64,000 nt of DNA from Mansonella perstans (lineage: Eukaryota; Nematoda; Chromadorea; Rhabditida; Onchocercidae). The stretch's first letter is position 1; each line of letters opens with the position of its first letter. Both the position numbers and the translations under genes were made by a program. Positions 23,701 to 36,500 of the stretch are shown here, piece by piece. Below the pieces are notes generated by a model that saw nothing but the letters and a program-made list of their open reading frames with translations, made no database searches and was not told where the DNA came from. The stretch lies in assembly GCA_037074765.1 (NCBI GenBank), contig JBAMDO010000057.1, positions 62,001-126,000 of the forward strand, read 5' to 3'.

Positions 23701-25865
23701 TAAAATTGAGTCATTTCAATAAAATAAATCAAGCTCATGCTGCATACTTCATCTTTTCGAATACTCCATCATCCAGTTCATGCTTTTCGTTAGTTTTTTA
23801 ATTAAATTTTTCTTGATATTGCTAGCAATATTTAAATTGAATTGATGAGACTATGCAAATAAGTATTGCCAGATATGTTTGGTATACATTTATTCAGGTT
23901 ATAAGATATCAAGATGATCAAACGGCAAATGTCGTACATATATTTCAAAAATAGTTGCATAAAGTGGTCAGTACGCTTGAGAAATCCACAGTCAGTTTAA
24001 TTGCTGCATTGCTATTTATGTCTTAGGTCTGTGAATGATATATGATATCATTTTCAACTTTGAAGAGAAGCAAAAAGTAAAATTTTAAAAATGCTAAAAT
24101 TTGTCGAAATTTTGCTTCAAAATTAATGTGTGAAATAGTCTAACATTTACAACAAAGCTAATTTTGCTGTGCAAAAAATAAAAGCGCATTTGTAAGTATA
24201 TTACAGGAATCAGACAAAAAAGTACACAATCAATTAATTCATTTATCAACTTGGATTCAGAATTATCTCAGTCAGAAAAATTTCATTCCTCTATCGATTT
24301 CAATATTTTACAAGTGCTGAGAAAAAATTTCATCGGAAAATAAAATTATGCGCTGATTGATTCCAGAAGAAGGAGGAATTGGATCGCAAATTCGCGAGAA
24401 ACATAATACCATTTCAAAGAAGAAATTTATTACATAATATGTGATTGATGATGCCGAGTAAGAATTATTTTCGTGTTAGTGTTCATGTGTATTTTAATAG
24501 TACAAATTCCTGTCCTGGATAATTCAGAAATCCAAAATGCTGCTGGTAGGAAACATTGCAAAGATAATGGTTTCTCCCTGTCAGTGAACGATATCATCAT
24601 TTTCTATTGTGCAGTGATCATTTGATTAGCAAAGTTCAATCTGATTTGCTTCTGAATATTTTTTTCATTAATTTTATTTATTGCGGCGAAAATAAAGCTG
24701 AATTCTCTCATCATTAATTATATCCTACAAGTTAGCAGAAGTTACGCTAGATATCTTTACTATATCTGATAACCAAAAAATCCGCCATTTGAGTAAGGTA
24801 TTTTTTCACTTTTAATTTATTTTAAACAGATACTTTAAAAGTATGCTGTAAATTTCGTTTCAGTATTTGATAACTTTTGTTAGAGATTTACTTTGTCGCT
24901 TTTACTTCTCGACTTCTCACTGATTATTTTGCGCCTCTGGCAACATCAGTTTTCTAGAGCCGGTGCTTTGCCATTATTCTTTTTATATTTCCATCCATCA
25001 CCCTCACATTTCTGAATTACTGAACATATTTGCGCTAAACAAAACTAAAGTATGAGAGAAGTATAGTGTAAAATTGACTTCATTTTAATCAAATTTCAAA
25101 TGAAATTAAATAAAATTTATTGAAAAGTAACTTTTACGTAAAATTCATTCACGAAGTTGAATAGTTGGATGAACAAATAGCCACAGGATGAGAGTCTAAT
25201 GAAAAGCTTTTGTGCTGACTAGGCTACTGATATTGACAGTGTAGCAATAAACTCGACATTTTCCTCAATAAAAATAGTCACTCTGGCAAAAAGAAATTTG
25301 AAAACTCCTAATTGACAGGAAAAACCGAATTCTTTTGAGACATTCACTACAAATTTAATGAATTTTTTGGCTAATTAGCGGAGTCTGTAGTTCTCAAAGC
25401 GGTAAAAAGTAAAATTGAGAAAAAGTGGAATTTCAAATGGAAATTTAGCGAATATTGTTTCCATCACGAATTTGAAAATACAATTTCAAAATTAAAAAAA
25501 TTTCCGCATGTTGTGTAACACATTTATTAAAAAATGATGGACAACTTTTTTTTATCTGAAAAATTTCCCCAAATTTTCCGATTCCTTATTGGTTCTTTGA
25601 CGAGAAAATTTTGAAGAGAAAGAGAGAGAGAATGAGGAAGTGGGAAAGTGAGGGCAAGAATGCATTGTGTAATATTCAAGTTTCGGAATAATAGCACTCT
25701 ACGATGGCAATCATCCATAGCTACACCAATTGAGGAAATTAAATTTGAGAAAGTGAAACTTGCACTGTTTGAGATAGTATTACCATTTTTTTTTCAAAAA
25801 GAAACGTTTATTAAAACAAATAAAAAGCCAAAGTGGGAAGAAAAGAAAGAGGATCAATCATCCAT
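20757..25865. other. Long intergenic region
   Basis: The ALYREF 3' UTR is followed by about 5 kb in which I found no conserved gene. A TG-rich microsatellite (TGTGTACGTATGTGTATGTG) lies near 22,301-22,330, and 25,617-25,632 is a GA run. A 46-codon open frame starting near 24,487 with a hydrophobic N-terminus (MCILIVQIPVL) was seen but not accepted. Enhancers, ncRNAs or divergent small genes cannot be excluded. Confidence 0.5.
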
Positions 25866-25954
25866 GGCAACCTTATTCCTTTCCAACACTGTCGAAACAG
25901 TTCTACGGTTAGGCAACCTTATTCCTTTCCAACACTGTCGAAACAGTTCTACGG
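25866..25954. repeat. 46-bp direct repeat upstream of the cuticlin gene
   Basis: Two near-perfect 43-base copies (25866-25908 and 25912-25954), containing CCTTATTCCTTTCCAACACT and GTCGAAACAGTTCTACGG, lie about 100-190 bp before the cuticlin start codon. The position suggests duplicated promoter sequence; the open frame across it is not supported as a gene. Confidence 0.85.
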
Positions 25955-26055
25955 TCAACATCGGATTGACACTAAAGTCTTCATATAAAAGGAGATGTTA
26001 ACAGAAAGACATCCCGAAGCAGCCGCAATATCATGTGTCCACTTGTTCTATTTAG

Positions 26056-28553
26056 ATGATGGCAGAGATCCTATTCTGTAATTACTTATTTTTGCTGTTA
26101 CTGATATTGGTATTTGTTGAATGGATAAGTGCTATTCCAATCGATAACGGTGTCGAAAACGAACCTGATGTCGAATGTGGCCCCGTATCAGTTATTGTCA
26201 ATTTCAATACAAGGAATACATTTGAAGGTTTATTTCCAAGTCACAGAATTTATTTAATTCCGAATTTCGTAGTTGCTGAAAATATATTTAGTTTGAATAA
26301 CTTTATACTTTCTTGTTCATAAAATCTTTCCTTTGCTTATAGCTCACTTTCTACTCTAAACTTGAGTGGGCAATATATTTGCGCAACTTGTTAAATTGTT
26401 CGTACTATCATCTTATTCTTTTATTTATTAATGCGCAGAACTTGAAGTGAATTCTAATTTCCTTTTGTTGCTTACAAAGATAATTTGGAATTTTTTTTTG
26501 TAATTTGTACATCAACAAAAAATCAATAGCAGTTAAGCTTTTATTGCTCAGGACACGTTTATGTAAAGGGTTTATACGATCAACAAGATTGCCGATCGGA
26601 TGCGAGTGGTCGTCCGGGAGCAGGAATTGAAGTTTTGTTTGATACGTGTAATGTGGTGCGGACGAGATCATTGAATCCACGTGGTGTCTTTGTCACAGTC
26701 ACTGTTGTCATTTCGTTTCATCCATTCTTCGTTACTAAAATTGATCGTGCTTACCATATACAGTGCTTTTATATGGAAGCTGATAAAACAGTGAGCAACC
26801 AGATTGAAGTCTCTGAAATGACCACTAATTTCCAGACTCAATTGGTTCCAATGCCAACTTGTCGATATGAGGTCACTTATTCATTTGTTCATATTTAATT
26901 AGTATAAGCATAATTACCAAAAAAAAAAAGTGCAGTTAACTATCGCCATGTTTAGCGGTCGTTAATTTAAAGCACATTTATGAATACCTGAAGCGAATGG
27001 ATTTCTTCATAAAATACAGACAGCTATTTCGACCGCTTCTTTTTATCTCTTCATTTTTTTTAAATTCTTCCATTTCAGAAAATTATCTAAACATTTCATT
27101 TCTGAAGTAATCATATCTGAGATTCCGTGAATTTTCACTTTTACTAGTCTTGGATAATTTATGCCTGCAAAATAAATGAAAATAGTTTATAAATTTATAC
27201 TTGAGAAAAATAATTTATTTTACGAAATTATGTCTTTTTATAACCATTACCGATCGCTAAATTTAGCTTTTGGATGGTGGCCCAAATGGACAACAGATTC
27301 AGTTCGCAATAGTTGGTCAACCAATATATCACAAATGGACTTGTGATTCAGAAACTGTGGATACATATTGTGCATTGGTACATTCATGTTTCGTTGATGA
27401 TGGTAATGGTGATACGGTGCAAATCTTAAACGATGAAGGCTGTGCTTTGGATAAATACCTATTGAATAACTTAGAATATTCCACTGATCTAATGGCTGGA
27501 CAGGAAGCTCACATATATAAATATGCCGATCGATCGCAACTTTTCTATCAGTGTCAAATAACAATTACAGTCAAAGAACCACATGCTGACTGTGAACGAC
27601 CGATATGTCCAGAACCAGAAGGATTCGGTGCAATAAAGCAAAGTAGCAAGTCAGTACGTACAACAGTAATTGAATCAGGAACATCTGTATCACAGATAAG
27701 ATTATTGAAAAAAAGAGCTGCTGATTATGACGTAGTGGATGTCAGGACTGATATCAACATATTGGATATCATCAATGAGGTTTGAATTATTTTAACTCAG
27801 AATTTAAATTACTGAGGTTTACTAAAATGTGGAATTTACAAGAAGGCATTATATGCCAAGTAGAATTTCGAGAGAGTGCTGTTCACGATAAATATAAAAA
27901 TACATTATATTTTAACTTAGAATTACTTAGGGATGAATGAGAATCTTACTCGCTTCTACTTGATGACTCAGATTACAAGAAAAGGATAATTTTTTTCGAT
28001 GAGTAACATTTTTGGAAATATCAAGTAATCAAAAACAAAACTTGAAATTTGATTTAAGTTGCAATCACATAAACTGAACAAACTCATTGAAAAATCTAAA
28101 TCCTATCACATTAGGTAAACTGCTAAGTCTGAATTTAATACAACATTCCTCTCCGAATAATATTAAACTTACAGGTCTTGACAAAGTTAGCTTTTATCAA
28201 TTTGTGGTTTGAAAAAATTCTGTGCATTAATTGAATGGGCTTATATATGACCGTACCAATAATATCATAAATTATAAATTTCCAAACATCATTCTTAAGC
28301 ATGGTTACAGAACACAATAATTCCGCAAGATATGTGGCATCGGGTACGATTACATCAGTATGGACATCCTGTGAACGAACATTGTCATCGCGATGCTGTA
28401 TGCATGTCATCCGTGTCATACCATTTAATGTTTGTAATCAGTGCATTAATAATAATTGCATTCATTGTATATGTTTCGACTTGCATAAATAAAAATTATG
28501 GTCATCCTGGAGTGGATAAGATGAACTCTATTGGTATTTGGCGAGGATGTTAG
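26056..28553 (+). CDS. Cuticlin-type ZP-domain protein
   Basis: Four exons (26056-26227, 26552-26871, 27267-27779, 28311-28553) total 1,248 nt and encode 415 residues, phases 1,0,0. A signal peptide (hydrophobic core at about 10-26) is followed by a ZP domain from about residue 38 (VECGPVSVIVNF). The ZP part has the nematode CUT-1-like landmarks GRPGAGIEVLFDTC, CRYELLDGGPNG and YHKWTC. A dibasic KKRA at about residue 312 fits the furin-type cleavage site. A C-terminal transmembrane helix at about 373-394 (FVISALIIIAFIVYV) is followed by a short tail. Such proteins are secreted, cleaved and polymerised into cuticle structures including alae and stage-specific layers. Two in-frame ATGs (26056, 26059) are possible starts. 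Confidence 0.92.
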
Positions 28554-30855
28554 AATACATTTATGCGGTTTTTTTTAATCGTTGTTTGAAAAAATTTATT
28601 TAGTTTTTTTTTTTTTTTTTTATTCAGTATATTAATAATTGTGTTATTATCTCAGCATTGTGCAATATATTTCCAATATCTTTCGTGACATCCGTCTTTC
28701 CAGTCTTTCATTTTTCTATTTTATTTTCATCTTCCTTTCTGAGTTAACTGTCAATAAATTGAAATTATTGCTTATTTTGGAAAGTATCACTATCATCTTC
28801 AATAGAAAGATTTAAATAATGATAGTCACAATTTTACATTTCTTATTTTCACATTGACTTCAGTTTTTTTTTGTTAAATAGATTTAGAATGAAGGAATTC
28901 ATTCGCTGATACAGAAATTTAAAAAATTTTTAAATTTTAATTCGGCAATAATTTGCTCAACTCTTTTCTTCCATTCCTTTCTCTAATTAAATTTTCCCAT
29001 TACAAATTTTACTATTACCGTTAACAGAAATAATATATGTCATTAATTGAAGTTGTTAGATGTAAATACCGTTGAAATAATAAAATATTAGTAGATTTGG
29101 AAGAATTAATTGTGGCAATTCAGGCGTGTTTAGAATCGAGACAGAGCTATGAGTCACATAGAAATGACAGAGACAAGGTTTGAAAAAAGAGGATTCGAAA
29201 TGAAATCGTGCTGGTTATCTATCATGTTGTACATCTGATACTTTTGACACGACAGACAGCCGTAATGAACTTTTATGAGAAAGATTGCTGCCGATTTGCT
29301 GTTGTTATTCTTGTATTTAATCACAGATTAGCCATTTCATTGTTTTGAAATGAAATTCAAATCGGGATCGCTTAAATATCCCCTAATAGTATCTTCTCAT
29401 AGAAAACATCGATCATCTTCGAACTTTTTCTATTCTTTTCTTTCATTCCTTTCTCTAATTAAATTTACCGTTGTAAATATTACTACTACCATTTACAGAA
29501 AAAATATTTGTCAGTGAAAATAACAGTTTTTCAATTGTTTAATTTCAGAAATTAAACCGGTTTTTGGATTTCCTAGCGGGAAAAACATGAACTGATGAAA
29601 GTTGGTGGAATGAGCATCTTTCTGGTTATGACATTGAAAAGCTATAATTGTTGTTATCATTGCTAATGAATTCATGATAAAACGAATTTGACCAGAAACA
29701 TGCATATGCCCATTTCACGGACAAATCTATTTCAAACGTTCTTTCAGGATCACCTGCCAATAATGAATAGAAACTGATTGAAAATTGTTTGTAAATGGAA
29801 AGCTCATATAAGGGAAATGAAGTGAAATGTGAGGGAGTCAATGTAATCTGGAATATAAATTTTATAAAAAAAAATTTCTGAAATTCCTTGAAAATCAAAT
29901 TTGTGTCCTCTTTGCGGAACTAAAAGTGGAAAAATCTCATTGCTGCCTGCGGACAAAATTCCAATTCGATTTTTTATCGATGATTACTCATACACTCAAG
30001 TTCAAATTTAGGTTTCCCGGTCTGTAAAGAAGTGAAAGACAGCTACCATAAATTCCTTTTTTAATTTCCAACAAAACTTTTATTGTTTTAGCAATTATCA
30101 GAATAATATTATCGTAATATTGGATGGATTTCATTCTTTGTAAATTGATTGATGAGATTTCTCGATGTTAATATTTCAAATATACTTATTTACCGATATT
30201 GTGACATTAGTTCAATCACTTCATCACGCCTGTATTTATGCTATCACGAGGATGGCGCAAAGAATTCCAATCATAAACACTTTTTTCCAGCTTCGTAGTA
30301 TTTTTTCATGTTGAGAATTTGCAATCAAAATAGGAAGCTTTTTAGAGTATTTTAAATAGATGATATTTTTCGCTAATTTTTAATTATGTCAAACTGCCTT
30401 TTAAATTCAAAATTTTGAATATATTCTCTCTTCAACTGAATTTTTACATCTGGAGATTTTCTTAAAGCTGAATCACAAGTGTATTATTTTCTTTCACATG
30501 GAATAATTGGTTTCAAACGATTTACATCAAATTTGCCATCCTTTCTGAACTCGCTTTTATTATTTACAATAAAATGTTATACAATTTAAAACAGTGGAAC
30601 CTAATTACAACGAGTGAAATGAAAAAGTTTCGAAAAAGATTCCAAAGATTTGTTGGGAAAATTAACCAACTGTAAATTCTTTTTTCTTCCTGCATATGAA
30701 AACTGCATATACATATATATGTAAAAGTGAGAAGATAGTAACTTAGTATTCGGAAATTGCAGAAGAAGAAAGAGTTGATAACGCTAATATTAAAGCCTGA
30801 AATAGGGTTCTGATAGAAGATTTCAATAAAGCATTCGCAAAACGCTGAATACCGC
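28554..30855. other. Intergenic between converging genes
   Basis: Contains the 3' UTRs of the cuticlin (plus) and EF-hand (minus) genes. A minus-strand open region at 29,511-29,898 has no splice or family support. I see no RNA gene. Confidence 0.5.
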
Positions 30856-33530
30856 TCAGCTTAAGTTTTTCTTAAAAATTTTCACGGGTGATTTTGATTT
30901 CTGCGTCAATGGCTTTTCAAGTTTTCCTGGTGATGGCGAAATATCACTCAACGGATCCATTTCTTCGAATGGTAAATTATTATCGAATTTTATATACTCT
31001 GAAAGTTTAAAGAATTCAATCGCTCAACAGGATATTTATGTGTTTGGGGCTGCCCTCAAGTTTCATTGTGCCCATGAAAGACGAATCGCGGTGCAGTAAC
31101 GCAGAAGGTAAAAAGTAGATAAAAGTAGCATGGCTCAAAACCGTGTCTTTAAACTATTGTAGAAAAAGTGATTTTTGATGAGGAATTTGTTGAATTCCTT
31201 AGCAATCAGCATTTTCAATAATTTTTCCAAAAAAAAAAATGTAAAGTAGAGGAGAGCGTTACACAAAATGGTATGATTTAAATTAATTTAAATTAGTGGC
31301 AGGTCTAAAAAAATAAATTTTTTACAGTCCTGAAAGATCCACTGTAGTTTTTTGTAGCACACATCTTTCAAATTATTGATTACTGATAAAATCATTATTT
31401 CTTCAAAATTTTTCCCTGACAGTTCTATAATGTATTGCTTAATCTTATCAAGTAATTCATTAATGATTTTTTTTTTTGGGAAAGAATTTCAGGAATTAGT
31501 AAGTGATGTTATTTGGAATGAGTTTATTGAAATCGAATGAACTTAAGTCATCTTTTATGAAAATTCAAATCGAATGAACTTAAGTCCTATGCTTTATATC
31601 ATTTCAACCTATTTGCTCCTCTCATCAAATTCTGCTTTCAATTTTATTTTCTTTCCTACAAGAGTATAATAATATTTTCGAATGTATGTATCAGTGTTTG
31701 TGTAAAGAGAGAGAGAGAGAGGAAAAAAGAAACTAACCGAACATTTCCAGTGCGCCATTATGATTATCATCGAATGAATCAAATATAGCTTGGAAACTGA
31801 AACGAGGTTTCAGGGCATATCGTTGAGCCAAGATTTTTTTTACTTCCTTGATGTCCAGCTTTGAATCACTGTTCTCATCAAATTCCTACAATCTCTTTAA
31901 CTTTAATTTAATGAATTGAACTCAATAATTCTTAAATATTATTCCCATTGCTAAACAACTGAGAAGTTCCCTCCTCATTTGTGATTGCAAATTTTTAAAA
32001 ATAGTGCTCTTCCGATGTGCACATAGTTTTTGATTTTCTTTCCTTGTGTTTTGTAAAAATGTATTTGTAATGCGTACAGTATCCTCGAAAGATTATAGTA
32101 TTCAGAGACTTGCGAGCATTATACTATACAGTATCCTTAAAGTATTGATTTACTTTCTAATTTCAATTTATTTACTTTCGCCTTCCAAATTACCCACTTA
32201 ATTTCAGCTAATCATTGCTTATCAATAGCCTTAAAATAAACACAATACTCAGTGAAACAATAAAGTTCCTTTTAATTATTTATTTCAACTTAATAGACTC
32301 AGTTCTTAAATGGAGAAAAGTTCGTTGATTTCTCTTAAAACAAACCATTTGTAGCTTAAATTTAAGAAATTCAAGGGTTATTAGCATTTTCTTGGATATA
32401 TACTCAATTTATTAGTAGATATTAATTAAAATAAAATTTAATTTACTGAAAAGATATTTTAGTACTTTATAGATTTGATCAAAATATTGTGATCGTAGCT
32501 CATCAGCTTTCTGTTGTTTGAGATTTTCATCAGCAATATATTCATTACGAGAAACAAATCCATCATCTGTAATTTATTAAATTGTCGCAGAAGAAATGAG
32601 TATTCTATCCAGTGTCATCACTACTAAGACATTTTAAAGAGGTATTTTGGAGAGTAATATCGTAAAACTGTTGTAAAGTCGAGATAGGGATATTGCCAAT
32701 CTGAATTTTTTCCACTTTTGGGTCTTTTTAATTAAGTTCTATTGGTTTTAACTGTAAGACTTGATATTTCGAAAAAATTTTCTGTAGTGAAATTGGTCTT
32801 GGAAGTATTGTGATAAAAAAGTAGCAAATGGATGTATTATGCTTTCAAGTTTATTTCATTGACTTCATCGCTATTAAATTATATTTCATTAATAACATGA
32901 AGAGATACATTTTCTAAGTCAATAAAATATTTGGAAATTTTTGAAGAACTAACAATTCTTGTCAATTTGTTCGAATTCATATTTCTTCATTTTCTCATAG
33001 AGCAAATCCAGATGAAGATATTCGTCAAACGACAACTTGTCGTCATTATTTTTATCTGATCGTGCAAATCGATCCGCTAATTTGAAAACAATTCAATAAA
33101 AGTAAACAAAGTAGTTAAAATTTTCAGAAGTATGATGGTAAATAAGCTGAAGAATACAGAAATTTCAGAGCTTTATTTTTAAGAAAAGGGTTTTCTCAAT
33201 TTCGAAAACCAGAAATTTTAAAATGTAATCAGTAATTTTTCTAATTGGATTTTGGCACTAACTACAAAAATATCTAGAGCCTAATATCATTGTCACTGTT
33301 ACTGATAATATTTTCAACTCTGAACAAAAATCTCAAGTACACTGTTACTCTAAAAGTTGAGCATAGGAACTAAAATGTAAACATAGGATTAAAAATGTAT
33401 AATATTAAAACGAACCAGCAGTTTCAGATAAGAAATCCGAACTAATACTATCAGGAACTCTTATTGTGATTGTCCGCGAGTTGACCAAATAAACGGGACA
33501 AAGTAGTAAGTAAAATGATAGGGTAAGCAT
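30856..33530 (-). CDS. Secreted four-EF-hand calcium-binding protein
   Basis: Five exons on the minus strand (33530-33416, 33076-32954, 32566-32466, 31885-31738, 30998-30856) total 630 nt and encode 209 residues; phases are 1,1,0,1. Residues 1-18 ([18 protein letters not shown]) form a clear signal peptide. Four EF-hand loops follow at about 46-57 ([12 protein letters not shown]), 77-88 ([12 protein letters not shown]), 116-127 ([12 protein letters not shown]) and 152-163 ([12 protein letters not shown]). Loops 2 and 4 are split by introns and restored by the join. The C-terminal 40 residues are Ser/Pro/Lys-rich. A signal peptide plus paired EF-hands resembles a short CREC (calumenin/reticulocalbin) protein. 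There is no HDEL-type tail, so secretion rather than ER retention is inferred. Loops 1 and 3 lack the usual central Gly. Confidence 0.85.
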
Positions 33531-36500
33531 TCTTTTTTTCCAAAACCTGAATTGAATTGGAGTTGTTTTCCTGATGCCGATGACTCGACTGATATCAGAA
33601 GGTAGTTTACAGGTATCTATTTATACTATTGTCAGCTCTTTTTCTTTTAGTCTTCTTCACTCCCACAAGTCTCAACAACTCCCTGCCATTGTTGTAATAA
33701 TATCTTGCAGTGGGCGGGAGATTTGATCGAAAAAGTAGAAACGAAAGAGTATCTCGAAAAATCAATTGTTTTATTGAGTTGACCTTCACTTTGTGTTAAG
33801 TCAGCTCTATTAGGTATTATTTCAAATTTTCGTTCGGTCCATTGAACATTTCATTTGATTGGTAACAGCAGTCGTTTTGTCTAACAATGAAATCAATTTA
33901 CATTTGTCTTTATAACGAAAAATTCCGGTCCTGAAGTATTCTACATATATAAACTGGGCTACCGTAATATCACAAATATAACTTATCATCGTTCTTTATA
34001 GTGAATGAATATTTTTAAAAATAAAACAGAAAAATTGGTAAAAAAGTAAGCTGTATTGCTTCTGGTCAAGTGTTTTGCTTGAGATAATTATTGTGGAAAT
34101 TGCTTCACCACCAATTTCATTTCATTTATTTCACCCATGGTTTCTGGGCTCATTAATGGGTAATGGCTTTCGATTTTGCTAAAGTTCCATTGTCTTAGTA
34201 CTAATGAGCTATTTTTGCACTTTGGGCCACAAACAATTTATCTGTTTCGTCTATTTTTTCATCATTCAAAAATCAAATTTTTTGGTAAAAAACGAACGTT
34301 TGAAAATTTAAAAAAGCACTTCGTCAGTTCATTCAATGTTAAATCAAAAAAATTTTCAATTATTCACACTGGTTCCTCAAACTTTTCTGCAAAAATTTTT
34401 CTCTGAAATATTCAGAGGGCTACTTAAGCCATTAATTAGTTTACCAGGCCTCATTCATATCACGGAAAAAATTTAGACCGATTTGTGAATTTCGTGGTAA
34501 AAAGAATTATTGCCATACGCCTTTGTTAATAATCCCATAGAATTAACAGCTTAATTGAAAAAAGGTATCTCTTTTGAAGAAAAAGATGAATGTCAAAATT
34601 TAACTAAAATTTTTTCAAGAACTTTTCAAACTACAAACAACTGGTCGAGATAACAAAGTTACTGATCGAATAATCTGAATAGCATTTAAACTGTTCACAA
34701 CCTATCCGTTAAATTCTTCCACTTCTCAATGATTACTTGTTAAATGAAATTTCATTAACAGCGTCAATATATCAGTTTGAGAATTGATGAATAATCATTT
34801 AGAACCGTTATTTACGCTTATTAGACTAACAGACTTTTTCAAAAATACAAATAAAATATTTTAGAATGAATGTATTTTCGACTATTGAATTTTGAAAATT
34901 ATTTCCTACTGCAAAGTTTATTTTTGCCAAAAAGTTCTCTGTAATCGAAAATTTCTTATATTTTTTTAACGAAACAATGACTAATAAGAGGTAAAAGGAG
35001 AGTTGGACGAGCTAGTAGTTTCCTTTTTTTGGAAAGAAACATTTTTCGATGTTTTTTCTTTCGATTTCTTCCGAAATTAAGTCGGAGATAAAAATTTGTA
35101 ACTGTAACTGAAATTTATACTAATTAGAGCATCTTTGCTGAAATAAAACTCTGGGAAATGTTCTGAGAATATGTATGATTGTCACAACAGATCTGAAATT
35201 TAATATCAGGTCAGTGCTTGGAGAAGGAATTGATCGGCACGTAATCTTTATATTCTGAAAGAATGTCATCATCAGGGTGACGCACTCTCTTTAACACTTT
35301 ATTGTGGTCAAAAAAGTACAACACTGTGAGTTTTTTTGAATTTGTCATACAAGAATTGAAAGTACAGTAACTAATTACTCGTTGAAACTGAACTTACTAA
35401 TTGAAGCGCATCTGAAGCTATCGATGTTTACGTGGCAAAACAGCGACAAGTTTTGATGAAAACTTTGGTGAAGAATCAAGAGAAACTTTGAACTGTATGT
35501 GATCGTTTTTTCTGTTCTTCAGGAATGTATCAATAATGTTAAATTGAAAACGAAGTATTAATGAAAGTTCACTCATTAGTAATTGAGTTTCATAGACCCA
35601 CTTTACACAGATCACTGAACTTTTTTCTTGTTTGTCTTCGGTAAACAACACTTACGTCATTCATTCCATTATTTTCAGGCAATTTATTATGCTACCGTCA
35701 GTTTGATAATAAATGTAACAAAGATGATGGATTCTTTGGGTAAATGAAAAATTTTGATTTTTTTCACTGATGGGATAAAACGACTGGTAAAGTTTGAATT
35801 CTCGTTTTTCAATGCTACCATAGCACTGCCACTATTTATTCATTGCTTTTATTCATTTATTTATTAACTTATTTGCTTACTTTTATATCAAACAATTATT
35901 TGGCATATCAATTACTTGTTTATCACTTTCTTCGAACTTTTTTCAATGAATACAAATTCTCTACGCCAGAATAGCGCAGGAATGCATGTTATAGTGATAT
36001 TGAAGGTATTTGAAAATAATAAAACTAAAATGTCATCAGCAAGTGTTGAAATTCTTATCGCTCTGTTGAAATTATTATCGCTTGAAACTTCAAATGCATC
36101 CACAATGGTATTATAATATCATATTAATGGTTTACCTTCTAAAATTTCCGCAAAGATTCTGAAATTCAAAAAACTTCAACTTGTCTAACTGAGAAATAAG
36201 GAGTGAAAATTTTGATAAACAGAAGCCTTTTAAATACATCACTTACAGAAAGATGGCTGCTAAATTTTCTTTGGGAATGCCGACAAAATTTATCAAAACC
36301 AGCAACGGCCAATTTGATTATGCTGCATTCTTCTGTGATATTTTAGACATCATTTCGAGTTAAATAGATGAAATTATATTTGGAGGAAATATTTTACTTT
36401 GCATAAGGGATGATTCAATTTGAATCTAATTAAATTTAAGGATTTACTATTTTAAATTGATCCGGTTAATAATTCCAATCTTTCATTATGATTTCAAATT

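Noticed and set aside
24487..24630. Plus-strand 46-codon frame with signal-like start and two cysteines
   Set aside because: No splice partner, family match or promoter; at this AT content such frames are expected by chance.
26408..27564. Minus-strand ORFs opposite the cuticlin exons
   Set aside because: Shadows of the ZP-domain coding sequence.
29511..29898. Overlapping minus-strand ORFs of 64 and 90 codons
   Set aside because: Low-complexity composition, no splice continuity and no motif.
35400..36120. Candidate exons in several frames on both strands
   Set aside because: At least three mutually exclusive readings looked equally plausible, so none is supported.
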